This document shows positions 17,178-25,213 of a DNA stretch of 48,335 nucleotides, piece after piece; the first letter of the stretch is position 1; the number at the start of each line of letters is the position of its first letter. The stretch comes from Verrucomicrobiia bacterium. GTDB lineage: Bacteria; Verrucomicrobiota; Verrucomicrobiia; JABWAM01. The notes beneath the pieces were generated by a model that saw nothing but the letters and a program-made list of their open reading frames with translations, did not search any database and was not told where the DNA came from. The stretch lies in NCBI GenBank assembly GCA_020849895.1, contig JADZFN010000044.1, positions 1 through 48,335 of the forward strand, in the 5' to 3' direction. The position numbers were made by a program, and so were the translations under genes.

Positions 17178-17224
17178 GCCAGCCGGGGCGCAGACGCGGT
17201 TCGCTTTTTAGGCGTGCCGCCAAC

Positions 17225-18019
17225 CTAGCCCACCGCGGCGCGGACGCGCAACACTTCCGTCACCAATCGAGGGAGATCGCGGAGGCGGATCATGTTCGGG
17301 CCGTCGGAGAGCGCACGCGACGGATCGGGATGCGTCTCAACGAACAGGCCGTCGCAGCCCGCCGCCGTCGCCGCGCGCGCGAGAGTCGGGATGAAGCGGG
17401 CGTCGCCGCCGGAGCGGTCTCCGAGGCCGCCCGGGCGCTGGACGCTGTGCGTGGCGTCGAAAACGACCGGGCACCCGAAGCTGCGCAGGATCGGGATGCT
17501 GCGAAAATCCACCACGAGGTTGCCGTAGCCGAAACAGGCGCCACGCTCCGTGAGGAGCGTCCGGCCGCGCGCACCCGCATGGCGGAGCTTGGCGACGACG
17601 TTCCCCATCTCTTCCGGCGCCAGGAACTGGCCTTTCTTGACGTTCACCCATCGGCCGGTCTTCGCGGCGGCGACCAGCAAATCGGTCTGGCGGCACAGGA
17701 AGGCCGGGATTTGGAGCACATCGGCGACTTCAGCGGCGGATTCGGCTTCCGAAGGGAGGTGGAGATCGGTGAGGACGGGGAGGCCGGTTTCCTCTTTCAC
17801 GGCACGGAGCCATTCCAGGCCGCGGCGGAGGCCCGGGCCGCGGAAGGACCGATGGGAGGAACGGTTGGCCTTGTCGTAAGACGCCTTGAAAACCACCGGC
17901 AGCCGATGCGCGCGCCCGAGGCGGGCCAGCTCCCGCGCCACTCGAAGGCAAAGGGCGCGGCTCTCGACCGCACAAGGGCCGGCAATCAGGAAAAAGCGAT
18001 CGAACGCAAGTTGAGCCAT
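17225..18019 (-). CDS. kdsA: 3-deoxy-8-phosphooctulonate (Kdo-8-P) synthase
   Basis: 264 residues from ATG 18019, usual for KdsA. The enzyme condenses phosphoenolpyruvate with arabinose-5-phosphate in Kdo synthesis for the LPS inner core. Diagnostic stretches are [11 protein letters not shown] near the start, [40 protein letters not shown] and [12 protein letters not shown]. Cys16 in GPCAVES suggests the metal-dependent class, though this should be checked by alignment. It heads the lptC-lptA-lptB series on the - strand, an operon for making and exporting LPS. Confidence 0.95.
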   Translation of the reverse strand: MAQLAFDRFFLIAGPCAVESRALCLRVARELARLGRAHRLPVVFKASYDKANRSSHRSFRGPGLRRGLEWLRAVKEETGLPVLTDLHLPSEAESAAEVADVLQIPAFLCRQTDLLVAAAKTGRWVNVKKGQFLAPEEMGNVVAKLRHAGARGRTLLTERGACFGYGNLVVDFRSIPILRSFGCPVVFDATHSVQRPGGLGDRSGGDARFIPTLARAATAAGCDGLFVETHPDPSRALSDGPNMIRLRDLPRLVTEVLRVRAAVG

Positions 18020-18159
18020 GCGCGCGCATCCTACCCTCCGGCACGCGGGGGGACAAGCGCGTCGGCAGCGGAGCGGGCGCGTCCCGCGGGCCGTCGCGGA
18101 AAATGCGAAATTCCATGTTTCCCGGTTGCGTTGCGAAAGGACCGGGAGTAGAGGTAGGC

Positions 18160-18233
18160 ACGGCAATGGAGTTTGCCTTCCCTGAAACGGGGAGAACCGC
18201 TGTCGGGAAGTCCCGGGGGCTGATGACTCCTGA
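18160..18233 (+). promoter_or_regulatory. Fluoride riboswitch (crcB RNA motif)
   Basis: The conserved blocks of the crcB motif appear in order: GGCAATGGAGTTTGCC (18162-18177), AACCGC (18195-18200) and CTGATGACTCCT (18220-18231). The loop GGAGT (18168-18172) is complementary to ACTCC (18226-18230), the expected long-range pairing. A GC hairpin, CGCGCC/GGCGCG (18235-18240 with 18245-18250), follows, then the ribosome site AAGGAG (18253-18258) and ATG 18267 of crcB. Fluoride binding in this class turns expression on. With no T-run after the hairpin, control of translation seems more likely than termination. Confidence 0.93.
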
Positions 18234-18266
18234 CCGCGCCGCAGGGCGCGCCAAGGAGCTTTCCCC

Positions 18267-18665
18267 ATGTTCAACCCCCTCTGGATCGGCCTCGGGAGCG
18301 CGTTCGGCGGCCTCGGGCGTTATTGGCTCTCCGGCTGGATCGCCCAGCGTTTCGGCGAGACATTCCCCTGGGGCACGCTGTTCGTGAACGTCAGCGGTTC
18401 CCTCGCCATCGGCATCTTCGCCACGCTCACCGCGCCGGAAGGCCGCTGGCTCGTCGCGCCGTCGTTCCGCCTGTTTTTCATGGCGGGCGTCTGCGGTGGT
18501 TACACCACCTTTTCCTCCTTCAGCCTTCAGACCCTGCAGCTGGTGGAGGAAGGTGAATGGATTCAGGCCGGAGCGAATGCCTTGCTCTCGTTTGCGCTGT
18601 GTCTCGCCGCCGTTGGGCTGGGGCATCTCCTGGCCGCCCACTTCAACTCTGCGAAAGGACTCTGA
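18267..18665 (+). CDS. crcB: Fluoride channel CrcB/Fluc
   Basis: 132 residues with four hydrophobic segments. Family motifs are present: GGLGRY (14-19), [10 protein letters not shown] (36-45, pore Asn41) and [11 protein letters not shown] (76-86) with the two Phe of the fluoride box. Fluc proteins assemble as antiparallel dimers and export fluoride passively across the inner membrane, relieving toxicity. The upstream fluoride riboswitch confirms the function independently. AAGGAG lies 8 bases before the ATG. The next gene, DUF190, begins one base after the stop, so the two form an operon. Confidence 0.97.
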   Translation: MFNPLWIGLGSAFGGLGRYWLSGWIAQRFGETFPWGTLFVNVSGSLAIGIFATLTAPEGRWLVAPSFRLFFMAGVCGGYTTFSSFSLQTLQLVEEGEWIQAGANALLSFALCLAAVGLGHLLAAHFNSAKGL

Positions 18666-18666
18666 T

Positions 18667-19032
18667 ATGCATCTTCCTCACGACGCGATGCTGCTGCGAA
18701 TCTATCTCGGCGAGAGCGATCGGTGGCAACATCGCCCGCTCCACGAAGCGATCGTCCTCAAGGCGCGGGAAATGCATCTCGCGGGCGCCACCCTGTTTCG
18801 TGGGGCGATGGGCTTTGGCAAATCGAGCCACCTTCACACATCGAAAGTCCTGCGCCTGTCCTACGATCTGCCGGTCGTGATTGAGATTGTGGACGCAGAA
18901 GAAAAGATCCAAGCATTCCTGCCGGCCCTCGACTCGATGCTGAAGGGCGGCCTCGTGACACTCCAAAAAATGCGAGTGATCGCCTATCGCGCCGGGCAAG
19001 AGACGCCTCCCGCGGAGAAGCAAGGGGAGTGA
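18667..19032 (+). CDS. DUF190 domain protein
   Basis: 121 residues from ATG 18667, one base after the crcB stop. The pattern LLRIYLGESDRWQHRPLHEA, AGATLFRGAMGFGK and LSYDLPVVIEIVDAEEKIQA is that of DUF190, a small soluble PII/ferredoxin-like fold. DUF190 genes recur next to crcB in many bacteria, so it is likely part of the fluoride response under the same riboswitch; its molecular job is unknown. The C-terminus after AYRAG is short and variable. The stop codon touches a 7-base periodic repeat. Confidence 0.9.
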   Translation: MHLPHDAMLLRIYLGESDRWQHRPLHEAIVLKAREMHLAGATLFRGAMGFGKSSHLHTSKVLRLSYDLPVVIEIVDAEEKIQAFLPALDSMLKGGLVTLQKMRVIAYRAGQETPPAEKQGE

Positions 19033-19051
19033 AGCTCGAAGATCGAAGGAA
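19031..19051. repeat. 7-base periodic repeat island after the DUF190 gene
   Basis: GAAGCTC, GAAGATC and GAAGGAA follow one another in one register, starting within the TGA of the DUF190 gene. The first two heptads are identical to units at 14399-14405 and 14420-14426. The remaining gap to 19098 shows weaker purine-rich periodicity only. Confidence 0.45.
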
Positions 19052-19097
19052 GGCGGCGAGAAGCCGGAGATGGAGGAGTCGCGTTCCCGAAGGCCGC

Positions 19098-20066
19098 TTA
19101 CGGTTGTTCGCGCAGCGCTTCAGCGTCCTTCTTTGCGGAGGCCATGATTTTGGCGGCGCGATGCCAGGTTTCCTGGGAGAGCGCACCTTCCGCGGCCTTG
19201 ACGATCCCTTCGAGGTGCTCGGGCTTCTTCACTCCGACGATCGCGCTCGTCAGCGCGGGGTGGGTGATCACCCAGCGCACCGCGAACTGCGCGAGAGTCA
19301 GCCCTTCGGCGTCCGCGAGCGGCTGGAGTTTCGCCAGGCCCGCCTGAAGCCGCCCGAGCGCTTTTTCGGCGAAAAACGGATGTTCGTCCCGCGAATCTCC
19401 GAGTTTCGTCCCCGGCGCGTGCTTGCCCGTGAGGAGGCCGCGAAACAGCGGCGAATAGGCGATCACGCCGATCCGGTTCGCGAGGCAGTAGGGCAGCTCG
19501 CGCGCTTCGACGTCTCGCGCGAGAAGGCTGTAGGGCGGTTGGAGGCAGACGACCTCCATGCGTGCGCGGTAGACGGCGAGCTGCTCGACGTTGAAGTTGC
19601 TCACGCCGATCCAGCGGATCTTGCCTTCACGCCTCAGTTGGATGAGCGCTTCGGCGACTTCGTCCGGCCGCGTCAGCGCGTCCCACGCGTGGACCTGGTA
19701 GAGGTCAATGCGATCGGTCCGCAACCGCATCAAGGAGTTCTCGCAGGCGCGAAGGATCCGTGCGCGCCGTGTGTCCGGGAAGCGGGTCTCTGATTCGTCG
19801 AAGTTCCAATAGAACTTGGTCGCCAGCACGAACCGGTCGCGCAGCATTGGATCGGCGAAAAGCCTGCCGAGCTCCGTTTCCGCGAAGCCGTCGCCATAGG
19901 CGTCGGCGGTGTCCAGGAAGTTCACCCCGAGGTCCGGCGCGCGCCGCACCGCCGCGCGCCAGCCGTCGAGCGGCACGTCGCCCCAGAACTGAGGGGAAAG
20001 CTGCCAGCAGCCGAAGCAGATCCGGGAAACTGCGAGGTCCGAAACGCCGAGAGGAACGTGATGCAT
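19098..20066 (-). CDS. Aldo/keto reductase
   Basis: 322 residues. The catalytic tetrad of the superfamily is visible: Asp52 and Tyr57 in FLDTADAYGDG, Lys84 in VLATKFYW and His126 in YQVHAWD. The (beta/alpha)8 fold continues with GVSNFNVEQL and YSPLFRGLLTGK, and an NADPH-binding end AIVGVKKPEHLEGI. Such enzymes reduce aldehydes or ketones, including sugars and methylglyoxal, in the cytoplasm; the exact substrate is not readable. It stands alone: DUF190 converges on its 3' end and an ABC ATPase gene lies 66 bases upstream on the same strand. Confidence 0.93.
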   Translation of the reverse strand: MHHVPLGVSDLAVSRICFGCWQLSPQFWGDVPLDGWRAAVRRAPDLGVNFLDTADAYGDGFAETELGRLFADPMLRDRFVLATKFYWNFDESETRFPDTRRARILRACENSLMRLRTDRIDLYQVHAWDALTRPDEVAEALIQLRREGKIRWIGVSNFNVEQLAVYRARMEVVCLQPPYSLLARDVEARELPYCLANRIGVIAYSPLFRGLLTGKHAPGTKLGDSRDEHPFFAEKALGRLQAGLAKLQPLADAEGLTLAQFAVRWVITHPALTSAIVGVKKPEHLEGIVKAAEGALSQETWHRAAKIMASAKKDAEALREQP

Positions 20067-20132
20067 GAGGGAAAGAGAACGCGATTCGCCGCGAAAATCA
20101 AATGAGGAGGCGCGCCGTCCGCCGCGGACGAA

Positions 20133-21089
20133 TCATCCGGCGCGTTCGCCCGCCACCTCCTGGCGTGTGATGCTCATGTAGGCTTCTTCGAGATCGCCCA
20201 TGGCCTCGCGGCAGGCGACGTAGCGGCATCCCTTAGCGGAAAGCCCGGCCCAGAGTTCGGAGATCTGCTCGTCGCTGCCGTCGAATTCGAAACGCACCAG
20301 CTCGTCGTCCAATTCGACAATCCGGATCCGCTCTCCGCCCAGGGCGATCAGCGCGTCGCGCGCGGCGGCCGTCGCGGCGGCCGAAGCGGTCTCCACCTCG
20401 AGCATGCGCCGGGGGCGCACGCTGCGCATCACCTCCTGCACCGTGCCCTGCGCCAGCAGCTTCGCCTTTTCGAGGATGCCGATGCGGTCGCATACCCCGG
20501 CGAGTTCGGGCAGGATGTGCGAGGAAAGCAGGATGGTCTTTCCCATGCCGCGCAGCTTGCGCAGCAGCTCGCGCATCTGGACGCGCGCCCGAGGGTCCAG
20601 GCCGCTCGCCGGCTCGTCCAGAAACAGCACCTGCGGATCGTGCATCAGCAGGCGCGCGATCCCGACGCGTTGGGTCATCCCGCGCGAGAGCGTGTCCACG
20701 AAGTAATCGCGCATCGCCGTCGTGCCCGTGATGTCGAGCGCCGCGGCGATCCGTTCCGAACGCTGTTTTTTCTTCTGGCGGAAGGCGGCGCCGAAGAAGT
20801 CGAGATACTCCCAAACGCGCATCTGGCGGTAGACGCCGAACCAGTCGGGCATGTAACCCACCAAGCGCTTCAGGTCGTCCGGCTTCGCCTTCGCGACCTC
20901 CAGCCCCGCCACCGTCGCTTTCCCCGAAGTCGCCTTGAGCAGTCCGACGAGGATCTTGATCGTCGTCGTCTTCCCCGCTCCGTTCGGTCCGATGTAGCCG
21001 AAGATTTCTCCTTTTCCCACGCGGAGGTTCAAGCGCTCCAGGGCCAGCACGTCGCCGTAGCGTTTCGTTAATTCCTGGGTTTCGATCAT
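20133..21089 (-). CDS. ABC-2 type transporter ATP-binding protein
   Basis: 318 residues from ATG 21089. Walker A GPNGAGKTT (34-42), signature LSRGMTQRVG (Arg replaces the second Gly of LSGG) and Walker B VLFLDEPASGLDP are present. A C-terminal extension of about 95 residues after the H-loop (SSHILPELAG) is typical of ATPases paired with ABC-2 permeases (drug, gliding, NatA-like exporters). No permease gene is adjacent: downstream is the aldo/keto reductase and upstream the pseudopilin cassette. The partner must be elsewhere or this subunit is an orphan. A 15-base palindrome (20116-20130) lies just after its stop. Confidence 0.9.
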   Translation of the reverse strand: MIETQELTKRYGDVLALERLNLRVGKGEIFGYIGPNGAGKTTTIKILVGLLKATSGKATVAGLEVAKAKPDDLKRLVGYMPDWFGVYRQMRVWEYLDFFGAAFRQKKKQRSERIAAALDITGTTAMRDYFVDTLSRGMTQRVGIARLLMHDPQVLFLDEPASGLDPRARVQMRELLRKLRGMGKTILLSSHILPELAGVCDRIGILEKAKLLAQGTVQEVMRSVRPRRMLEVETASAAATAAARDALIALGGERIRIVELDDELVRFEFDGSDEQISELWAGLSAKGCRYVACREAMGDLEEAYMSITRQEVAGERAG

Positions 21090-21180
21090 GGTGCGGACCG
21101 CAGAATGTAAAGCGGCGCGGCGCAAGGGGCAACGCCCAAGCGTCGGCCGGCGACGCCCGACGGGCCGTGAGCGAGAGGGG

Positions 21181-23685
21181 CTATTCGTTCAGGAAGCGGA
21201 AGAAGCGGACGCGCCAGGTGACGCCGGTCACGCGAGTGGCGTCGGTGGCTTCGACGCGGTCCACGACGGCCTGAGCCATCGCCTCGCCGAGGACGTTCGT
21301 CCGGCCGCGCACGATGGAGATGTTCTGGCCGAGCGCCCAGATGGAGAACTGGCCGCCCCGAACGGTCACGTTATTGGCGATCGCGCGGATCACGGCTTCC
21401 CGCCGCCAATCGGTATCCGCGTTGAGGCTTGGCGGATTCGTGAAGCAGCCTGCTCGACTCGCGAGATCGCCAATCGAAGAATACGGAACGCCCGCCATCA
21501 CGTTCGTGACCACCGTTTGAAGCGCGGAGGTGTTATAGCCGAGTGAACCACCGCTGGCATTGATCGGAACGTCCATGAAAAGCGCGGCCAGTCCTCCTTC
21601 TTTTTGGGGATTGGCGCAAACCTCTCTCAAGGTGTTGACGTTGATTTTTCCGACGGTGCGTTCTCCCGGAGTTACTGGATTCGCCGTAAAAACATCGAGC
21701 AAGCTCCAGTCAGGAACGCGGGCGCTTCCATTGTGGTTTGAATAGCCGTCGCCATACATCTTGAGCGTCATCCATGCGTTGGTATAAGACACGACTCCGA
21801 GGAAGCCCGCCGAAGGAAACGGCCCTTCAATAAAAGGAAAACCTCCATCCTGGCCCGCGGCAAGATCAGTTGTGCTGTTTCCGTCGCCGCCGGCGGCGGC
21901 AGGAGAATATCCTCCGTTTTGAGATCCCGGAGTTGATGCGGCGCCTGTGGACCAATCTGCAGGATTGTCGTTCACACGCGGATCTCCCGGACTCTTGACG
22001 GAACAGGATAAAACGTTGCTGACCGCCTGAGCGCTCATCGGCACCGAAAGAGGGATGTTGGGATTCGAAGGAGTTCGTCCGGGGAGCTCGGCCCAATCGA
22101 AACGCGCGACGCTGCCTCCTGGAAGCAGTCTCCCCCAAATGTTCGTGAGAGTTCCCGAATCGTTGAACGTGACGGAGAGTGTGCCTACATAGTTGGTGTC
22201 CACCTTGACCATGTGAACGGTCTGAGTGGAAAAGGTTGCATAAGTATAGTTCCCCATATTGAGATTTGTCATGATCTGGAGCGTGGTCGGCCCTCCGGGA
22301 AGATTGGTATTCAATACGCCGGGCAGGACGAGGGTGATGCTCGGCAGGGTGCGGAGGAGCAGGGTGTTGCTGCTCCATGCATAGGAGGTCTGCCAGAGAT
22401 TGAAAACCTCCCATGTGGCGGTATTGGTGACCGCGAAAACAAAGTTTGAATCCACAATGGAAGCGGCGACTTCGGAACGAAGCTGAAACTCGTTCAGGTA
22501 AGGAACGTTTTTGATGCCGAGATAGACCGGTTTTTTCCATGAATCCGTTTCGCTGTCGGTGGGAATCCGGTCTGACGGCGTGAGTTGATCGTGAAGGTTG
22601 GCAGCGAGCTGCCAGATCGCGGCGCCGAACTTGTTGCTGATGCCGGGCGCTTCCCGCCCCAGAGTCGTGACGAGATTGGTGACCGCCACGCCGGCGAGTA
22701 CGCCGGTCGTGAAATTCCCGTCATTAATGTTGACCCGTACGCGTCCATTGGTCTGGCGCTCGGCCTCGGCGCTCCAGACCGTAGCGAAGTAGGCGATCCC
22801 CTCGAGGTACAGGTTGGTGTAGTTGATGCCTCCGCCGGTTTGGACCCTGCCCAATGCGGAAACGGTCTCATAAGGTGATTTCGGCGAGGTCCGCTCATTG
22901 ACGATCGCCTGTCCTCTTCCTTCGCCTACAAGAATCAACCCTCGGAGATCCACGCCCGACAAATCATACCGCGATGGAGAGAAATCCCCATAGCTCGCTT
23001 TATTGGTGACGCTCGTCGAGTTCACGTTGATTTTGGAGGATTCGTCATCCGCCCAATAGGCGTAACGCACGATCCCCCGGAGAGAGGAGACCGCTCCGGT
23101 TCCTGCAAACGAATTGGTGTAATAAATCCAGGGGACCTTTACGCTGGAGATTTGAGGGGTTGCATACGTTAACCCGAGGGCTTTCATCGCCGCTCCGTTT
23201 TGCCAATAACTGGCGGGAATCGAGAGGTCTCTTGGATCGGTCGAAAAGACCGGCGAGTAGACGTTCGTGGAGACGTAAACATAAAAATTGGTGGGCGTTG
23301 TGAACTGGGAGTTCGTCATGACGGTGGTGGTGTACTCCGGCGAAGACTCCGGCATGACGCCGCGGAGGTCCACGAGGGCCTGTTCGACCGCCATCTGGGC
23401 GGCGAGGCGGGCCTTGAGTTGATCGGAAAACGCTTTTGTCGAGAGGCGTTCGACGCGCACGCTTCCCACAAAGGCCACGAGGAGAATGGTCAACATGGCA
23501 AGGATGGCGAGCGTCACAATGAGGGCGACGCCCTCCTGCGCGCATCGGGGCCGCGCGCGAGACGCGCGACGCGAGACGCGAGAAGAGGGGCGAACACTCC
23601 GCGACGGCATGCCTGCCTGGGGCGGCAGACGGAGCGTCCGCCCTGCAGGTTTGCCGAAAGGGGGGGTGGATCGGGGAAAGCTCAT
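21181..23685 (-). CDS. Verru_Chthon cassette protein A-like, GspK-type pseudopilin
   Basis: 834 residues. Its ATG overlaps the stop of the preceding gene (ATGA), fixing the start. A leader of about 52 residues rich in Ser, Arg and Pro precedes G-VALIVTLAILAMLTILLVAFVG, a class III-like transmembrane helix without the usual FTLIE. The long extracellular part is rich in Asn, Thr, Ser and Val, with a late segment resembling GspK helices (KINVNTLREVCANPQKEGG, YSSIGDLASRAGCF). Size, partners and order match the four-gene Verru_Chthon cassette of Verrucomicrobiota, whose function is unknown. As in GspK, it may cap a pseudopilus. Base composition is less GC-rich than in neighbouring housekeeping genes. 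Confidence 0.8.
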   Translation of the reverse strand: MSFPRSTPPFGKPAGRTLRLPPQAGMPSRSVRPSSRVSRRASRARPRCAQEGVALIVTLAILAMLTILLVAFVGSVRVERLSTKAFSDQLKARLAAQMAVEQALVDLRGVMPESSPEYTTTVMTNSQFTTPTNFYVYVSTNVYSPVFSTDPRDLSIPASYWQNGAAMKALGLTYATPQISSVKVPWIYYTNSFAGTGAVSSLRGIVRYAYWADDESSKINVNSTSVTNKASYGDFSPSRYDLSGVDLRGLILVGEGRGQAIVNERTSPKSPYETVSALGRVQTGGGINYTNLYLEGIAYFATVWSAEAERQTNGRVRVNINDGNFTTGVLAGVAVTNLVTTLGREAPGISNKFGAAIWQLAANLHDQLTPSDRIPTDSETDSWKKPVYLGIKNVPYLNEFQLRSEVAASIVDSNFVFAVTNTATWEVFNLWQTSYAWSSNTLLLRTLPSITLVLPGVLNTNLPGGPTTLQIMTNLNMGNYTYATFSTQTVHMVKVDTNYVGTLSVTFNDSGTLTNIWGRLLPGGSVARFDWAELPGRTPSNPNIPLSVPMSAQAVSNVLSCSVKSPGDPRVNDNPADWSTGAASTPGSQNGGYSPAAAGGDGNSTTDLAAGQDGGFPFIEGPFPSAGFLGVVSYTNAWMTLKMYGDGYSNHNGSARVPDWSLLDVFTANPVTPGERTVGKINVNTLREVCANPQKEGGLAALFMDVPINASGGSLGYNTSALQTVVTNVMAGVPYSSIGDLASRAGCFTNPPSLNADTDWRREAVIRAIANNVTVRGGQFSIWALGQNISIVRGRTNVLGEAMAQAVVDRVEATDATRVTGVTWRVRFFRFLNE
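23559..23586. repeat. 7-base periodic repeat inside the protein A leader
   Basis: GAGACGC, GCGACGC, GAGACGC and GAGAAGA in one register. It is translated (antisense to this reading) as part of the Ser/Arg-rich leader of cassette protein A, about residues 34-43. Confidence 0.5.
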
Positions 23686-24581
23686 TGGGCGTGGAGGAGG
23701 TGAACCACCATTGTGTTCGTGCGGCCATGCTGCGCGATTGCGTTCGCGCGGGCGGGATCCGAGGCGGGGAGATGGGCCGCCGTGCGTCCATCCACCGAAA
23801 CCATGGCGATTTCAACGAGTGCGGGAAGAGTTCCGTATTGAGGGCCGGCCGCGCCGCTGTCCCAAGAGAAAACTCCGTTTCCTGACGCATCGTAATACCG
23901 AATCTGAAAACCGACCACTCCCTCTGCGAGAAGAGAGCTCGTCGCGAGATTGGTCAGGGCGCCCGGAGAAGGGGTTGCCGCATCGAAGCGTCCATTGGCT
24001 TTCCATGTGCCGTCCGTTTCGTTTTTGCGCGTCGGGTCGGAGGCGTAACGCGTGATGCTGTCGGATGAGCTGTTGTAAACGTAGCCGTATTCCGCGAGGT
24101 CGGAAACCAGATCCGGGATTGGCGCCGAGGGCGCCGCGCAGTAGACCCAGTTTGTGCTGCCGGCAAAAACCACGCGGTCCGTGGCGGTGGTGGTGATGAA
24201 CGCCTGGGAGAGGCTTCGGGAGAGCAGCTCAAGGCTGAGCCGGGCGGAACGTTGGCGGTCCACCGTCGCTTCGCCACGGATCCATGCCGCGGAAGCGCGA
24301 TCGAAGATGGTGAAGAGCATGCTGACGATCATGGCGAGGATCGCGGTGGCGATCAGAAGCTCGAGGACGGTGAAGGCTGCAGAAGGTTGAGGACCGAGGC
24401 CCGAGGGTCGGGAGGCAGGTGAGGCGCGAGACGTGGAGCGGATGCTCCGCGCCGGCAAATCTTGCCGCGGCGCCGAAGGAGCGGCGCCCTCCACGCTCCG
24501 CGCCGACAGACCTGGATGAGGACGGCTCGGCGAGCCGTCCCTGCCTGCGCGAGGCGCGATCCATGAAAAACACGCGTTCAT
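23682..24581 (-). CDS. Verru_Chthon cassette protein C-like pseudopilin
   Basis: 299 residues; start and stop both overlap neighbours as ATGA (24578-24581 and 23682-23685), so the start is secure. A very long leader of 69 residues, Ser/Arg/Pro-rich, precedes FTVLELLIATAILAMIVSML; Ala rather than Gly stands at -1, and Glu at +5 is kept. The mature part has SARLSLELLSRSLSQAF, typical of GspJ/PilW-type minor pseudopilins and of the cassette C family. The leader-coding DNA consists of REP-like palindromes and heptad repeats. It is probably a minor pseudopilin of a type II-like assembly; the machinery genes are not here. Confidence 0.8.
   Translation of the reverse strand: MNACFSWIAPRAGRDGSPSRPHPGLSARSVEGAAPSAPRQDLPARSIRSTSRASPASRPSGLGPQPSAAFTVLELLIATAILAMIVSMLFTIFDRASAAWIRGEATVDRQRSARLSLELLSRSLSQAFITTTATDRVVFAGSTNWVYCAAPSAPIPDLVSDLAEYGYVYNSSSDSITRYASDPTRKNETDGTWKANGRFDAATPSPGALTNLATSSLLAEGVVGFQIRYYDASGNGVFSWDSGAAGPQYGTLPALVEIAMVSVDGRTAAHLPASDPARANAIAQHGRTNTMVVHLLHAQ
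24382..24409. repeat. 7-base periodic repeat inside the protein C leader
   Basis: GAAGGTT, GAGGACC, GAGGCCC and GAGGGTC, four heptads of form G-A-purine-G in one register. They encode part of the leader just before the FTVLELL signal. GAAGGTT recurs at 28488-28494 within another island. Confidence 0.5.
24435..24540. repeat. Cluster of REP-like palindromes inside the protein C leader
   Basis: Four hairpins follow each other within 106 bases: GGAGC/GCTCC (24435-24448), GGCAA/TTGCC (24454-24466), GGCGCC/GGCGCC (24469-24488) and GGACGGCTCG/CGAGCCGTCC (24520-24540, ten-base arms around one base). Such palindrome runs are typical of intergenic REP elements, yet this run is read through in frame at about residues 14-49 of cassette protein C. 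Confidence 0.6.
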
Positions 24582-25213
24582 TTTTGGCCGATGGCGGTGG
24601 TGTAATAAAGGGTCGTCTTGTTGGCGTCCGGCGCGCGGGCGGGCCAGGCGACTTGAAAATCGAGGATGGCGAGATCGGAAAAATCGGGAGCCAGTCCGGC
24701 GGCTTTCCTAATTTGAATTTGAAAGTAAGAGTCTGACGCCAAGGCCGTCGAAGGTTTGGTTCCGCTTTTCGGAAAGTAGAGGACGTAAGGATTGGGAGAA
24801 AAGCTACTGAGGGCGGGGACATTGAAGCAAGTGACCTCATCGTTGATGCTGGGCGTGGCCTGGGCATACGGGACGCTCTGGCGGTCGGCGACGATCGCCT
24901 GGACGAGCTGAGCGGCGAGGTTGTCGTCAGTGGCGTCGCGCGCGGTATTGAGCCCGACGGCGAGGAGGCCGAGGATGCTGACCATGGCGATGCCGATGAT
25001 CGCGAGCGCCAGAGCGACTTCCATCATGGAGAACCCGCCTTCGCTCGAGGGGCTGCGGCGGACCGGACGGAGGGCAGCGTCCGCGTCGGCGTGGATTCGG
25101 GGGCAGGGAACGGGAGGCGGAGAGTCCGGAGAGGGGGAGGCAGGCAAAGCGCCGGTCCTGCAGGCGACAGAGCCCCGCTTCTGAATTCTCGCTTCTGGAG
25201 TCGTCCTTTTCAT
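24578..25213 (-). CDS. Verru_Chthon cassette protein B-like pseudopilin
   Basis: 211 residues from ATG 25213, which overlaps the stop of the gene before (ATGA); the stop overlaps the next start the same way. A 60-residue leader rich in Pro, Ser and Arg ends in Gly before FSMMEVALALAIIGIAMVSI, a prepilin helix with Glu at +5. The following LNTARDATDDNLAAQLVQ fits PilV/GspI-like minor pseudopilins and the cassette B family. The leader is far longer than the usual 5-25 residues. Probably a minor pseudopilin assembled in the inner membrane with proteins A, C and D. Confidence 0.8.
   Translation of the reverse strand: MKRTTPEARIQKRGSVACRTGALPASPSPDSPPPVPCPRIHADADAALRPVRRSPSSEGGFSMMEVALALAIIGIAMVSILGLLAVGLNTARDATDDNLAAQLVQAIVADRQSVPYAQATPSINDEVTCFNVPALSSFSPNPYVLYFPKSGTKPSTALASDSYFQIQIRKAAGLAPDFSDLAILDFQVAWPARAPDANKTTLYYTTAIGQK
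25177..25197. repeat. 7-base periodic repeat inside the protein B leader
   Basis: GCTTCTG (25177-25183) recurs exactly at 25191-25197, two heptads later, with AATTCTC between. It lies within the first 13 codons of cassette protein B. Confidence 0.45.
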
